Shown piece by piece: positions 52,000 to 61,208 of a stretch of 64,000 nucleotides of DNA; within the stretch, counting starts at the first letter, position 1; each line of letters starts with the position of its first letter. The stretch lies in assembly GCF_044628455.1 (NCBI RefSeq), contig NZ_JBIYZW010000001.1:1488001-1552000 (forward strand). Direction: 5' to 3'. The translations under genes were made by a program, and so were the position numbers. Under the pieces are notes generated by a model. That model was given only the letters and a program-made list of their open reading frames with translations. It did no database searches and was not told where the DNA came from. The stretch comes from Solirubrum sp044628455. Lineage in GTDB: Bacteria > Bacteroidota > Bacteroidia > Cytophagales > Hymenobacteraceae.

Positions 52000-54900
52000 C
52001 TATTCTACCACCAAGCGCAGAGCCATAGCTCCGGTCCGTAGCACGTACACGCCCGGCGCCAGGTGGGCCGGTAATGCCAGGGCAGCAGCGCCGGTGCTAT
52101 CGGTGGTAGTCGTCAGCACCGGCCGGCCCAGCGCATCGAACACCTGCACCGGGCTGCCGGGCAGGGCGCCCGTGAGCGTCGTGCGGCCCGTGGCCGGGTT
52201 GGGAAACAGCGCCAGGCCCGCCGGCGCCGTCAGCAGAACGCTGCGCACGGGTGAGTAGCTGAACGTGCCGTCGTGGTCGACCTGACGCAGACGGTAGTGA
52301 AGAACGGCTGCGCTGGCCGGCAGGTCCTCGTCGAGCAGGCTATAGCGGCGCGGGCTGTTGCTGTGCCCGGCGGCCGTTCGGCGGCCCACCCGCTCAAAGC
52401 TATGCCCGTCGAGGCTGCGCTCCACCTCGAAAAAGGCGCTGTTCTCTTCCTGCGCCGTGGCCCAGGTCAGGCGCACGGCGCGGCGGCCCTCCGCCGCGGC
52501 CTCAAAGGCCGTCAGTTTTACCGGCAGCGGGGCAAAGGTGGTGGGCAGTTCGCCCAGGAAATCGGTTTGGCCGGCAGTGGGCGTGTTGAACGTGAAGCTG
52601 CCAAAGGTGGCCGCCGGCACCACCATGCCCACTGGGTACAGCAGGTCTTCGTGCAGGGCAATACCGTAGCCCTCGTCGCCGCCCGTGCCGCCGCCCACCC
52701 GGGTCCAGGCCACGGTTGCGGCCGGGCCGGCGTCGGCGTACTTGGCCACCACCACGTCGCGGCTGGCGCTGGTGCTGGCCCCGTTCTGCACGGTCGTGCC
52801 GGCGGTGGTGCCGCTGCCGCCAAAGCGCACAGCATTGCCGTCGGTGGAACTGTTGGTGATGTAGCCAGCCACGTACACATTCGCGGTATCCACCACAATG
52901 CCGTAGCCCTGGTCGGCACCGGTGCCGCCGCCTACCTGGGTCCAGTCGAGGCCAGCCGAGCTGCCGTTATCGGTGTAGCGGGCCACTATCAGGTCGGCGC
53001 TGGCACTGGCGCTGGCCCCGTTCTGCTGCACGGTACCGGGCGTGGTGCCACTGCCGCCGAAGCGCACGAGCCGCAAATCGCCCGCCGTATTGGTAATAAA
53101 GCCCGTCACGTACACGCTCGTACCATCTGCGGCAATTCCGTAGCCGGCGTCGGAGAGGTTACCGCCCGCCACCTGCGTCCAGCCCAGCGAGGCCGAGTTG
53201 CCGTTGTCAGTGTACTTGGCCACGAACAGGTCGTTGCCGGTACCGCTGTTGACGCCGTTGGTGCTGGCCCCGTTTTGCTGCACGGAGGCGAGCGTGTTGC
53301 CGCTGCCGCCGAAGCGCACGGTGTTGTTGTCGCTCAGGTTGCTGGTAATCTGGCCGGTAACATAAACGTTAGTCGTGCCGTCTACCGTGGCCACGGCAAT
53401 GGCGTAGCCCGCGTCGGCTTCGCGGCCGCCGCCCACCTGGCTCCAGTTGAACGTGGCCGAAGCGCCGTTGTCGGTGTACTTGGCCACCACGACGTCGGTG
53501 TTGTTGGTGAAAGAACTGCTGTGGGCGCCGCGCTGCACGAAGGAGCCCAGCGTGGTGCCGCTGCTGCCAAAGCGCACGTTGCTGCTATTGCCCGTGGTGT
53601 TGTGGATGTGGCCCGTTATGTACACGCTGTTGCCTTCCACGGCTACGCCGTAGCCCTGGTCGTTGCCGTAGCCACCGGCCACCTGGTTCCAGTCGAGCGT
53701 GGCCGAGGTGCCCAGGTCGGTAAACTTGAGCAGAATCAGGTCGTTGGAGGCGACATTGTTATTCGTGTTGACGCCGTTGACCTGCACCGTGCCGGCCGTG
53801 GCGCCGGTGCCGCCGAAGCGTACCAGGTTGGCGTCGGCGGTGCTGTTGAAGAAGGTGCCGGTCACGTACACGCTGGTCACGCCGTCGGTGGTTTGCACGG
53901 CAATGCCGTTGGCGCCGTCGGCGCCGGTGCCGCCCCCGCTCAGGGCCCAGGCCCAGGTGCCGGTGCTCGGCACGTACTTGGCTACGAAGATGTCGTTGGA
54001 GGTGCTGCCGCCTTCCGTCACGCCGTCGGTGGTCAGCACGGTGCTGCCGAAGGTAATTTGGCCGGTAAAGAAGCCCGTCACGAACACGTTGCCATTGGCA
54101 TCGGTGGCCACGGCCCGCGTGAAGCTGGTGCCCCCGTGGACGGGCGAGGCGACGGTCTGCCAGCTGCCATCGGCCGCCGCCAGGGTGCTGATGGTAGCGC
54201 GCACGTCGCGCGTGCCGGCCAGCGCGGCGGCGTTGGCCGCCCCGAAGCTAAAGCCCGTGACGGAGGGGTTGATTTGCCCGCCCACGTAGAGGGTGCCCCC
54301 CAGCAGCGCAATATCCTGGCCGTATTCCTGACGCGAGCCGCCGGCCACCTGGGTCCAGTCGAGCGTGGCCGAAGCGCCGTTGTCGGTGTATTTGGCCACC
54401 AGCGCGTCGTGGCTGTACACGCTGCTGGCCGAGGGTCGGGCCACCGCGGCCAGCATGGTGCCGCTGCCCCCGAAAAACACCTGGTTGGCGTTGCCGCTGG
54501 TGTTGGAGATGTTGCCCGACACGTACACGTCGGTGCCGCTGGCGGTGATGGACAGGCCACCGTCGGCCTGGTTGCCGCCGCCCACCTGCGTCCAGCCCAA
54601 CGAGGCCGAGGTGCCGTGGTCGGTGTATTTGGCTACCACCAGGTCGGCGCCGGAGTTGGCGGTGCTGGCGCCCAGCTGCTGGGCGGTGCCGGCCACCAGC
54701 CCGCTGCCGCCGAAGAGTACACCATTGGCGTTGCTCTTGGTATTGGTCAGGGCGCCCGTTACGTATACGCTGCTGCCGCTCACGGCAATGCCGGTGCCTT
54801 CGTCGCTAGCCGCGCCGCCGCCCACTTGGCTCCAGTCGAACGTGGCCGAGCTCCCGCCGTCAGTGTATTTGGCTACCACCAGGTCGCGGGTGTTGTTGGC

Positions 54901-55863
54901 GTGGGCGCCAGCTTGCGCCGCCGTACCACCGAAGCGCACCGCGCTGACGTCGGTCTGGCTGTTGATGATGGAGCCCGTTACGAACACACCCGTACCATCC
55001 ACGGCAATACTGGCGCTTTGGTCCAGGTTGGTGCCGCCGGCCACCTCTACCCAGCTGACGCTGGCCGAGGTGCCGTTGTCCGTGTACTTGGCCACCACCA
55101 GGTCGCGGCTGTTGGCGGTGCTGGCCCCGTTTTGCACCTGCGTGCCGGGCGTGCTGCCCGAGCCGCCGAAGCGCAGGCTGCTGGCATCCGTCGCGCTATT
55201 GGTGATGTTGCCCGTTACGTACACGCTCGTGCCGCTCACGGCAATGTCGGTGCCCACATCGTAGCCCGTGCCGCCAGCTACCTGGGTCCAGTTCAGGCTG
55301 GCCGAGTTGCCGTTGTCGGTGTATTTGGCCACGAACAGGTCTTCCCCGCTGGCGCTGCTGGCGCCGGGCTGCGCCGCCGTGGCGCTGCCGCTGCCCGTGT
55401 CGAAGCGCACGTTGGTAGCGTTGGCCAGATTGCTTTGAATGACACCCGTTACGTACACGCTGGCACCGCTTACGGCAATGGCGTTGCCTTGGTCGCCCCC
55501 GGTGCCACCGGCCCGCACGACCCAGGCCCAGGTATTGGTGCTGGGCACGTACTTGGCAATGAAAATGTCGCTGCTTCCGGTTCCTGTCAGCACAGTGTTG
55601 CCAAAGGCCACCTGCCCTCCGAAGTGGCCGGTCACGAACACGTTGCCCGCCACATCCACGGCAATACCCCGAACCAATGACGAGCCGTTGTGCTGCACGC
55701 TGCTGCCAATGGTAGCGGCGGTCCAGGCGGGCGCCTGGGCGCGGGCGGCTACCGGGGCCAGCCACAGTGCTACCCAGCACAGGGCCACCGGCAGGAAGTG
55801 AGTAAAGGCGCGTCGGCTAGTCAAAGCCTTGGCAAATGAGCAACGGGAGTACGGATTCAGCAT
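52000..55863 (-). CDS. Giant T9SS-secreted protein with two seven-blade SBBP propeller modules
   Basis: A 1287-residue secreted protein. The signal peptide (~1-43) ends VAARAQ. Residues ~50-1115 are 14 blade-type repeats of about 75 residues, each with VYVTGxI...RFGGSG...LVVAKYTDNG.SASLxWTQVAGG. The repeats fall into two blocks of seven. Each block starts with a VFVTGxF unit ending YVPST.TWAW, and ends with a shorter, atypical unit (LYVGGQI in the first, LYPVGMV in the second). This argues for duplication of a whole seven-blade propeller. Residues ~1130-1215 form a fibronectin-type-III-like domain (VKLTAFEAAAEGRRAVRLTWATAQEEN split as usual in T9SS cargo). Residues ~1218-1287 are a type A T9SS sorting domain (LFPNPATGRTTL, VQVFDALGRPVL, LAPGVYVLRT). 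A cell-surface adhesin or binding role is inferred. Confidence 0.93.
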   Translation of the reverse strand: MLNPYSRCSFAKALTSRRAFTHFLPVALCWVALWLAPVAARAQAPAWTAATIGSSVQHNGSSLVRGIAVDVAGNVFVTGHFGGQVAFGNTVLTGTGSSDIFIAKYVPSTNTWAWVVRAGGTGGDQGNAIAVSGASVYVTGVIQSNLANATNVRFDTGSGSATAAQPGASSASGEDLFVAKYTDNGNSASLNWTQVAGGTGYDVGTDIAVSGTSVYVTGNITNSATDASSLRFGGSGSTPGTQVQNGASTANSRDLVVAKYTDNGTSASVSWVEVAGGTNLDQSASIAVDGTGVFVTGSIINSQTDVSAVRFGGTAAQAGAHANNTRDLVVAKYTDGGSSATFDWSQVGGGAASDEGTGIAVSGSSVYVTGALTNTKSNANGVLFGGSGLVAGTAQQLGASTANSGADLVVAKYTDHGTSASLGWTQVGGGNQADGGLSITASGTDVYVSGNISNTSGNANQVFFGGSGTMLAAVARPSASSVYSHDALVAKYTDNGASATLDWTQVAGGSRQEYGQDIALLGGTLYVGGQINPSVTGFSFGAANAAALAGTRDVRATISTLAAADGSWQTVASPVHGGTSFTRAVATDANGNVFVTGFFTGQITFGSTVLTTDGVTEGGSTSNDIFVAKYVPSTGTWAWALSGGGTGADGANGIAVQTTDGVTSVYVTGTFFNSTADANLVRFGGTGATAGTVQVNGVNTNNNVASNDLILLKFTDLGTSATLDWNQVAGGYGNDQGYGVAVEGNSVYITGHIHNTTGNSSNVRFGSSGTTLGSFVQRGAHSSSFTNNTDVVVAKYTDNGASATFNWSQVGGGREADAGYAIAVATVDGTTNVYVTGQITSNLSDNNTVRFGGSGNTLASVQQNGASTNGVNSGTGNDLFVAKYTDNGNSASLGWTQVAGGNLSDAGYGIAADGTSVYVTGFITNTAGDLRLVRFGGSGTTPGTVQQNGASASASADLIVARYTDNGSSAGLDWTQVGGGTGADQGYGIVVDTANVYVAGYITNSSTDGNAVRFGGSGTTAGTTVQNGASTSASRDVVVAKYADAGPAATVAWTRVGGGTGGDEGYGIALHEDLLYPVGMVVPAATFGSFTFNTPTAGQTDFLGELPTTFAPLPVKLTAFEAAAEGRRAVRLTWATAQEENSAFFEVERSLDGHSFERVGRRTAAGHSNSPRRYSLLDEDLPASAAVLHYRLRQVDHDGTFSYSPVRSVLLTAPAGLALFPNPATGRTTLTGALPGSPVQVFDALGRPVLTTTTDSTGAAALALPAHLAPGVYVLRTGAMALRLVVE

Positions 55864-56168
55864 ACGCGGCGGGGTGCGGGTATAGCGAGCAGTTTCGCTT
55901 TGTGAAATACCCAGAAGATTGGATTAATCAACAAATATACTTAGCTATTCTTAGTAAAAGTCCTTTTTTATGGTCCGGGCCAATTCGGCCGACAATTGCC
56001 AGCCCATTCTGAAGAGGCTAAAAGCAACCGCGTTAGGCCTTGTTGCGCCGCCTGAACGCGTTTCTCCACCGCTTACCCCTGGCAGGCAGCCACGCCGTAG
56101 CCGCCCCGGCTTCGCAGAGAACTAAGCCTGGACAAAAAAGCTCGGCGCGGAGCCGGGCTTGGTTGGGG
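55864..56168. other. AT-rich intergenic region upstream of the propeller gene
   Basis: About 300 nt. The part at 55905-55975 is far more AT-rich than the surroundings (ATTAATCAACAAATATACTT, then CTTAGTAAAAGTCCTTTTTT) and is the likely promoter of the 1287-aa gene on the minus strand. No exact TAnnTTTG/TTG pair was found, so no promoter is fixed. The rest holds no gene. Confidence 0.5.
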
Positions 56169-56972
56169 TTACGGCTTTTTGCGGGCCGTTACCGAATATA
56201 CCAGCGGGGCCTTGCGGCCGAGCGGGCCGATGTGAAAGCTGCCGTCGGGGTTGGCCACGGCGTGGGCAAAGCAGTTGTAGGGCGAGTAGTCGTACTCGGC
56301 AAAGCCGGTCAGCTCCAGGCCCTGGCGCAGCAAACTGCCGATGACCTCGCTCAGGCTGTGGTTCCAGGTGATGGATTGGTGGGTGATGGGCGCGGCGCGG
56401 TCGGCGTAGGTACCTTCCTCGGTTTCCTCGATGGGGCCGTCGTTGAAGTAGCCGTACTGGATGCGGGTGAAGTCGTTGTCGAACATCCACACCACGGGGT
56501 GAAACTCCACCAGCACCAGCCGCCCGCCCGGGCGCAGGCTGCCGGCCACCACCGCGGCCCACTGGTCGAGGTCGGGCAGCCAGCCGAGCACGCCGTAGCT
56601 GGTGAACACCACGTCGAACTGCCGCCCCGCCAGGTGCGCGGGCGCTTCGTACACATCGCAGCAGATAAACTCGGCGGGCAGGCTCAGCTCGGCGCTCAGG
56701 GCGAGGGCGGCGGCAATGGCCTGATCCGAGAGGTCGACGCCCACGGCGCGGGCGCCGAGCCGGGCCAGGGACAGCGTATCCTGCCCGAAGTGGCACTGCA
56801 GGTGTAGCACGTCGCGGCCGCGCAGCTCGCCCAGCAAGCCCAGCTCGATGGCGTTGAGCGAGGTCTGGCCGGCCCGAAACGCGTCGAGGGCGTAGAAGTC
56901 GGACGTCAGGTGCGGGCCGGTGCGGGCGTTCCACAGGGCGCGGTTCAGGTCGAGGTAGGCAGCAGGGCTCAT
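56169..56972 (-). CDS. Class I SAM-dependent methyltransferase
   Basis: A 267-residue enzyme with a class I methyltransferase fold. Motif I is visible as DVLHLQCHFGQDTLSLARLGARAVGVDLSD near residue 60. Later motifs are FDVVFTSYGVLGWLPD and LRPGGRLVLVEFHPVVW. The conserved start MSPAAYLDLNRALWNART at 56972 is typical of the ubiE-like group in this phylum. The C-terminal half (GTYADRAAPITHQSITWNHSLSEVIG) fits the same group. The acceptor is unknown. It is divergent from the mqo gene, about 90 nt away. Confidence 0.88.
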   Translation of the reverse strand: MSPAAYLDLNRALWNARTGPHLTSDFYALDAFRAGQTSLNAIELGLLGELRGRDVLHLQCHFGQDTLSLARLGARAVGVDLSDQAIAAALALSAELSLPAEFICCDVYEAPAHLAGRQFDVVFTSYGVLGWLPDLDQWAAVVAGSLRPGGRLVLVEFHPVVWMFDNDFTRIQYGYFNDGPIEETEEGTYADRAAPITHQSITWNHSLSEVIGSLLRQGLELTGFAEYDYSPYNCFAHAVANPDGSFHIGPLGRKAPLVYSVTARKKP

Positions 56973-57064
56973 GCGCCAAAGAAAGCCATTGCCGGCGGAT
57001 TTCGGCGCCCCGGTCACTCTTTGGCCGTTTCCCTCGTAGTGGGAGGCATTCCATTCCCTCTGCC

Positions 57065-58591
57065 ATGCAAACTGCTGAACCTTCTGCCCAGCCGGCCCCG
57101 GTCGACGTCGTCCTGATTGGGGCGGGCATCATGAGCGCCACCCTGGGCATGATGCTCAAGGAACTGCGGCCCGAGCTCACCATTGCCATCATCGAGCGCC
57201 TGGACGTGGCCGCGGCCGAAAGCTCCGATGCCTGGAACAATGCCGGCACCGGGCACTCGGCCTTCTGCGAGCTGAACTACACCCCCGAGCGCCCCGACGG
57301 CTCGGTGGACATCAGCAAGGCCATCAAGATTGCCGAGCAGTTTGAGCAGTCCAAGCAGTTCTGGGCGTACCTGGCCGAGAAATACCAGGTAAAGGAGCTC
57401 AGCCGCTTCATCAACCACATTGCCCACATGAGCTTCGTGTGGGGGCCCGATAACGTGAGCTTCCTGCGTCGGCGCCACGCGGCCCTGGTAGAGTCGCCCT
57501 TGTTCCGGGGCATGAGCTACAGCGAAGACCCGGCCGAGCTGCGCCGCTGGATGCCCCTGGTGATGGAGGGCCGCGACCCGCAACAGCCGGTGGCGGCCAC
57601 CTGCATGGAGCTGGGCACCGACGTGAATTTCGGCTCCCTGACCCGGGTCATGTTTTACCTGCTGCAGGAAAAGCCCGGCGTCAGCTTCCACTTCCACCAC
57701 GAGGTGGAGAAGCTCAGCCAGAAGGAAGACGGCCTCTGGCGGGTGCGCGCCCGCGACCTGACCACCAACGCGGTGCACAAAGTGGCCGCCCGGTTCGTGT
57801 TCATCGGCGCCGGCGGCGGCTCGTTGCCCCTGCTCATCAAGTCGGGCATTCCGGAGGGCCAGGGCTTTGGCGGCTTCCCCGTGAGCGGGCAGTGGCTCAA
57901 GTGCGTGAACCCCGCCGTGATTGAGCGCCACCACGCCAAGGTCTACGGCAAGGCCGCCGTGGGCTCGCCGCCCATGTCAGTTCCCCACCTCGACACGCGC
58001 GTCATCAACGGGCGGCAGGAGCTGCTGTTCGGCCCCTACGCCGGCTTCAGCACCAAATTCCTGAAGAAAGGCTCGTTCCTGGATCTGCCCCTGAGCATCA
58101 AGCTCGGCAACATGCGCCCCATGATTATTGCGGGCCTGAAGAACATTCCGCTCACGCGCTACCTCATCAACCAGGTGCGCCAGACGCCCGACGACCGGCT
58201 GGCGGCCCTGCGTGAGTACCTTCCCGAGGCCCGGGCCGAGGACTGGCAGCTGGAAATTGCCGGGCAGCGGGTGCAGGTCATCAAGAAAGACAAGGAGGAA
58301 GGCGGCGTGCTGGAGTTCGGCACCGAGGTTGTGGCGGCCGCCGACGGCTCGATTGCGGCCCTGCTGGGTGCTTCGCCGGGCGCCTCCACCGCCGTGAGCA
58401 TCATGGTGGGGCTGATTCAGCGCTGCTTTCCGCAAACCGCCGCCCCCGAGTGCCAGGCCAGGTTCCGCGAGATGATTCCCTCCTACGGCCAGTCGCTGCA
58501 CCAAAACCCGGCGCTGCTGGAGCAGGTGCGTACCCACACCAACGCCGTGCTGGGGCTCACTCCGCCGGTATCGTCGGCTGCGGCGGGGTAG
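57065..58591 (+). CDS. mqo: Malate:quinone oxidoreductase
   Basis: A 508-residue FAD-dependent peripheral membrane enzyme that oxidises malate to oxaloacetate and passes electrons to the quinone pool. The FAD-binding motif VVLIGAGIMSATLGMMLKEL is near residue 15. It is followed by the family signature ERLDVAAAESSDAWNNAGTGHSAFCELNYTPE, GPFAGF-like YAGFSTKFLKKGSFLDLP, and the C-terminal GTEVVAAADGSIAALLGASPGAST. Length and block order are normal for Mqo. No other citric-acid-cycle gene is adjacent. It replaces or supplements an NAD-dependent malate dehydrogenase. Confidence 0.96.
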   Translation: MQTAEPSAQPAPVDVVLIGAGIMSATLGMMLKELRPELTIAIIERLDVAAAESSDAWNNAGTGHSAFCELNYTPERPDGSVDISKAIKIAEQFEQSKQFWAYLAEKYQVKELSRFINHIAHMSFVWGPDNVSFLRRRHAALVESPLFRGMSYSEDPAELRRWMPLVMEGRDPQQPVAATCMELGTDVNFGSLTRVMFYLLQEKPGVSFHFHHEVEKLSQKEDGLWRVRARDLTTNAVHKVAARFVFIGAGGGSLPLLIKSGIPEGQGFGGFPVSGQWLKCVNPAVIERHHAKVYGKAAVGSPPMSVPHLDTRVINGRQELLFGPYAGFSTKFLKKGSFLDLPLSIKLGNMRPMIIAGLKNIPLTRYLINQVRQTPDDRLAALREYLPEARAEDWQLEIAGQRVQVIKKDKEEGGVLEFGTEVVAAADGSIAALLGASPGASTAVSIMVGLIQRCFPQTAAPECQARFREMIPSYGQSLHQNPALLEQVRTHTNAVLGLTPPVSSAAAG

Positions 58592-58651
58592 GCATTCTGC
58601 CTGCCGCGGCCGTACCTTCGTCGCCCCAAAACTCTTTTTCCCGCCCGTCCC

Positions 58652-59218
58652 ATGATTCAACTGGAGCCCTTCACCCCTGCCGACTTCAACCAGCTGATTG
58701 AGTGGATTGACAGTGAGCGGCTGATGAAGGAATGGAGCGGCTCCCTGTTTTCCTTCCCGCTCAGCGAAGACAGCCTGGCCTGGTACATTCAGGGCGCCAA
58801 CGACCTAAAGGATCCGGACGTGTTCGTGTACAAGGCCGTGGACACCAAGACCGGCCAGACCGTGGGGCACATTTCGCTGGGCAGCATCAGCCAGCGCGAC
58901 AAGTCGGCGCGCATCACGCGGGTGCTGGTGGGCAACACCTGCGAGCGGGGCAAGGGCGTGTGCAAAGGCATGATCCGGGCCCTGCTGCGCATCGGCTTCG
59001 AGGAGCTGCACCTGCACCGTATCAGCCTGGGCGTCTACGACTTCAACCATGCCGCCATCAAGTGCTACCTGAAGTGCGGCTTCCAGCAGGAAGGCGTGCT
59101 GCGCGACGTGGTGCGCCACGGCGAGGAGTACTGGAGCCTGGTGGAAATGGGCATTCTGGAGGACGAGTGGCGGCAGCAGCAGGCGGCCAAAGCCCAGCCC
59201 ACGCCCCCGGCCGAATAA
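58652..59218 (+). CDS. GNAT-family N-acetyltransferase
   Basis: A 188-residue acetyl-CoA-dependent acyltransferase of the RimJ/RimL-like branch. The opening MIQLEPFTPADFNQLIEWIDS is typical. The acetyl-CoA loop is visible in RITRVLVGNTCERGKGVCKGMIRALLRIGFEEL. The C-terminal LGVYDFNHAAIKCYLKCGFQQEGVLRDVVRHGEEYWSLVEMGIL carries the family's Asn-x-x-Ala and Gly-Phe markers. The acceptor is unknown; it could acetylate a protein N-terminus or a small amine. It follows mqo by 60 nt and may be co-transcribed. Confidence 0.9.
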   Translation: MIQLEPFTPADFNQLIEWIDSERLMKEWSGSLFSFPLSEDSLAWYIQGANDLKDPDVFVYKAVDTKTGQTVGHISLGSISQRDKSARITRVLVGNTCERGKGVCKGMIRALLRIGFEELHLHRISLGVYDFNHAAIKCYLKCGFQQEGVLRDVVRHGEEYWSLVEMGILEDEWRQQQAAKAQPTPPAE

Positions 59219-59263
59219 GCCACTTCCGCCGCCTGAGCCGCCTCGTCGAAAGCCGGTGGCTGA

Positions 59264-60625
59264 TCAGGCTAATACGCGCTCGAAGCGCTGCTCCCCACTT
59301 GCGTCGAGGCCTTGGGGCTGCCAGCCGGCGACCTGGTAGAAGTGCTCGGCGCGGGTACCCGGCTCCGTGGTCAGGTGCAAATCGGGCAGGCCTTGGGCGG
59401 CGCACCAGCTCAGCATCGCGTCGTGCAGCCGGCGGCCGATGCCGCGGCCTTCCCAGTCGGGGTGCAGAAACAGCGCCCACACGCTGCGCGCCGCGGCATC
59501 GACGATGGCAAAGCCCACGATGCGGCCCGCAGCCTCGGCCACCCAGCCAGCCCCCCGGCGGCCGAGCATATCCTGGTAGTCGGCTTCGGTTACGCGGTCG
59601 GGGCGGCTCAGGCGGTTTTCGCGCACCGACACCCGCACCACGTGCATGCCGGCAATATCGGCCGCGGTGGCGCGGCGCAGGGTTACGGGCTGGTCGGCAG
59701 CGGTGGGGCGCATGGGCAGGCGCACTTCGGCCAGCATGCAGCGGGCGCTGCCGCCGCCCAGGGTTTCGATGGTGGGAATGCGCAGGGGCAGCAGCTCGGC
59801 GTGGGTTTCCAGCGTCTGCCGCTGCATCGGCGTGAGCACCTCGTAGGCACTCTGCGACATCACCAGCACGGCCCGGCCGTCGGCAGCGCGCAAAGCCAGC
59901 ATGTTACCGGCGAAGCGCGCCACCTGCCCGAGCGTGATGGGCACGACGACGTGGCCCCCGGACCGCAGCGCGGCTTCCACGGCGGCCCGCTCGGCCGCGT
60001 CGACGATGCTTTCGCGGCAGAGCACGGCAAATCCTTCGCCCACGCACATCATCACGTTGGTGTGGTAAATGGCCTGCCCTTGGGCATCGGTGGCCCGGAA
60101 CGCCACGGCCCGATAGCCCAGCTGCGCGGCAACATCCTGCAGCAGCCCGGCATCGGTGCGGGGCGAGAGGGCGGCGTAGGCCACGCGGGCGGCGTGGTCG
60201 AACACGAGGCTGCCGGTGCCTTCCAGAAACCGCCCCTGCTGCTCATGGCCCGACAAATCGATTACCTCACTTACCACGAATTCCCGGGCCAGGGCGGCGA
60301 GGATGTCGGGGCGGCGCTCGGCGCGGCGGTTGGGCGCGCACATGGGATACAGCAGCACGCGGCCGTCGGGGTGCAGGGTCAGCCAGTTGTTGGGAAACAC
60401 CGCATCGGGCTTGGGCGGCTCGGCCGTGTCGTCGAACACCCGCACTTGCAGGCCGCGGCTTCGCAGCCGGGCTACCGCCTCGTCGAACTCGGCCTGGGCC
60501 TGCTGCTGCGCCGCGGCCCCCGCGAGGTCGGGCGGCAGTTGCTGAAAATGGTTGGAGGCCGCCGTTTCGGCGTTGAAGGCAAAGCGGGCGGGCCGCACCA
60601 GCAGAATGGTGGAGGCAGATGACAT
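59264..60625 (-). CDS. CtlX-like amidinohydrolase fused to a GNAT acetyltransferase
   Basis: A 453-residue protein with two domains in one frame. Residues 1-~305 match the citrulline utilisation hydrolase CtlX, of the amidinotransferase/arginine deiminase superfamily. They show ILLVRPARFAFNAETAASN, the DAVFPNNWLTLHPDG segment, IDLSGHEQQGRFLEGTGSLVFD with the catalytic His, and the terminal nucleophile in LGGGSARCMLAE. Residues ~312-453 form a GNAT domain (TLRRATAADIAGMHVVRVSVRE, VWALFLHPDWEGRGIGRRLHDAML, LTTEPGTRAEHFYQVAGW). No stop or frameshift separates them. The fusion suggests linked hydrolysis and acetylation of an amidine or ureido compound, though this is inferred. An unusual architecture worth checking. 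Confidence 0.85.
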   Translation of the reverse strand: MSSASTILLVRPARFAFNAETAASNHFQQLPPDLAGAAAQQQAQAEFDEAVARLRSRGLQVRVFDDTAEPPKPDAVFPNNWLTLHPDGRVLLYPMCAPNRRAERRPDILAALAREFVVSEVIDLSGHEQQGRFLEGTGSLVFDHAARVAYAALSPRTDAGLLQDVAAQLGYRAVAFRATDAQGQAIYHTNVMMCVGEGFAVLCRESIVDAAERAAVEAALRSGGHVVVPITLGQVARFAGNMLALRAADGRAVLVMSQSAYEVLTPMQRQTLETHAELLPLRIPTIETLGGGSARCMLAEVRLPMRPTAADQPVTLRRATAADIAGMHVVRVSVRENRLSRPDRVTEADYQDMLGRRGAGWVAEAAGRIVGFAIVDAAARSVWALFLHPDWEGRGIGRRLHDAMLSWCAAQGLPDLHLTTEPGTRAEHFYQVAGWQPQGLDASGEQRFERVLA

Positions 60626-60734
60626 GGGCAGCAGCAGTTGGAGCCGGCAAGGTACAACGCGCGGGCGGTGCGGTCCGGCGGCCGTTTGGGTTGGGGTTTT
60701 GCCCTACCTTGGCCGTCTGAAACCCGCATTGCCG

Positions 60735-61040
60735 ATGCCCACTCCCGAAGAGACTTTTGCCGCTATCGGCACCGCCCTGCCCGAGGCGCAGCCCGGTCAG
60801 CTGTTCGGCAAGCCCTGCTTCAAAGTCGGCGGCAGGACCTTCGTTTGCTTTTTCCAGCAGGCCATGGTGTTCAAGCTCGGCGACGAAGCCCACCGCGAGG
60901 CCCTGGCGCTAAACCAGGCTCAGCTGTTTGACCCCTCGGGCAAGGGCCGCCCCATGAAGGAATGGGTGCAGGTGCCCGCCGCCTACCGGGAGCAGTGGCC
61001 CGCGCTGGCCGCCGCTGCCCACGCCTACGCCCAGGAATAA
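60735..61040 (+). CDS. TfoX N-terminal/YjbR-like small protein
   Basis: A 101-residue cytoplasmic protein. The segments ETFAAIGTALPEAQPGQLFGKPCFKVGGRTFVCFFQQAMVFKL and LFDPSGKGRPMKEWVQVPAAYREQW fit the TfoX N-terminal-like or MmcQ/YjbR-like fold common as stand-alone proteins in this phylum. A nucleic-acid-binding role is suggested by some relatives, but none is proven for this type. The ATG at 60735 follows a weak -7-like TACCTTGG box (about 60710). It is divergent from the CtlX-GNAT gene. Confidence 0.65.
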   Translation: MPTPEETFAAIGTALPEAQPGQLFGKPCFKVGGRTFVCFFQQAMVFKLGDEAHREALALNQAQLFDPSGKGRPMKEWVQVPAAYREQWPALAAAAHAYAQE

Positions 61041-61208
61041 CCCCGGCAGCGGACAGTTGGCGGCTGACGAAACTTAACGGTATGGTAACACCCCGGCCTG
61101 AGCCGCGGGGCAGGGCGCCCTCGTATACGATTAGAGTTGGCACGCCTCCGCCGCCCGCGCCCAGCAGCCATTTTCCTGGCGGCCTCACGATGACCAAGCT
61201 GCCCGACC

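Noticed and set aside
52273..55680. 1135-aa plus-strand open frame
   Set aside because: Exact antisense shadow of the T9SS propeller gene; open only because high GC and repetitive blades remove stops. Composition (Gly/Ala/His/Val-rich) is not protein-like.
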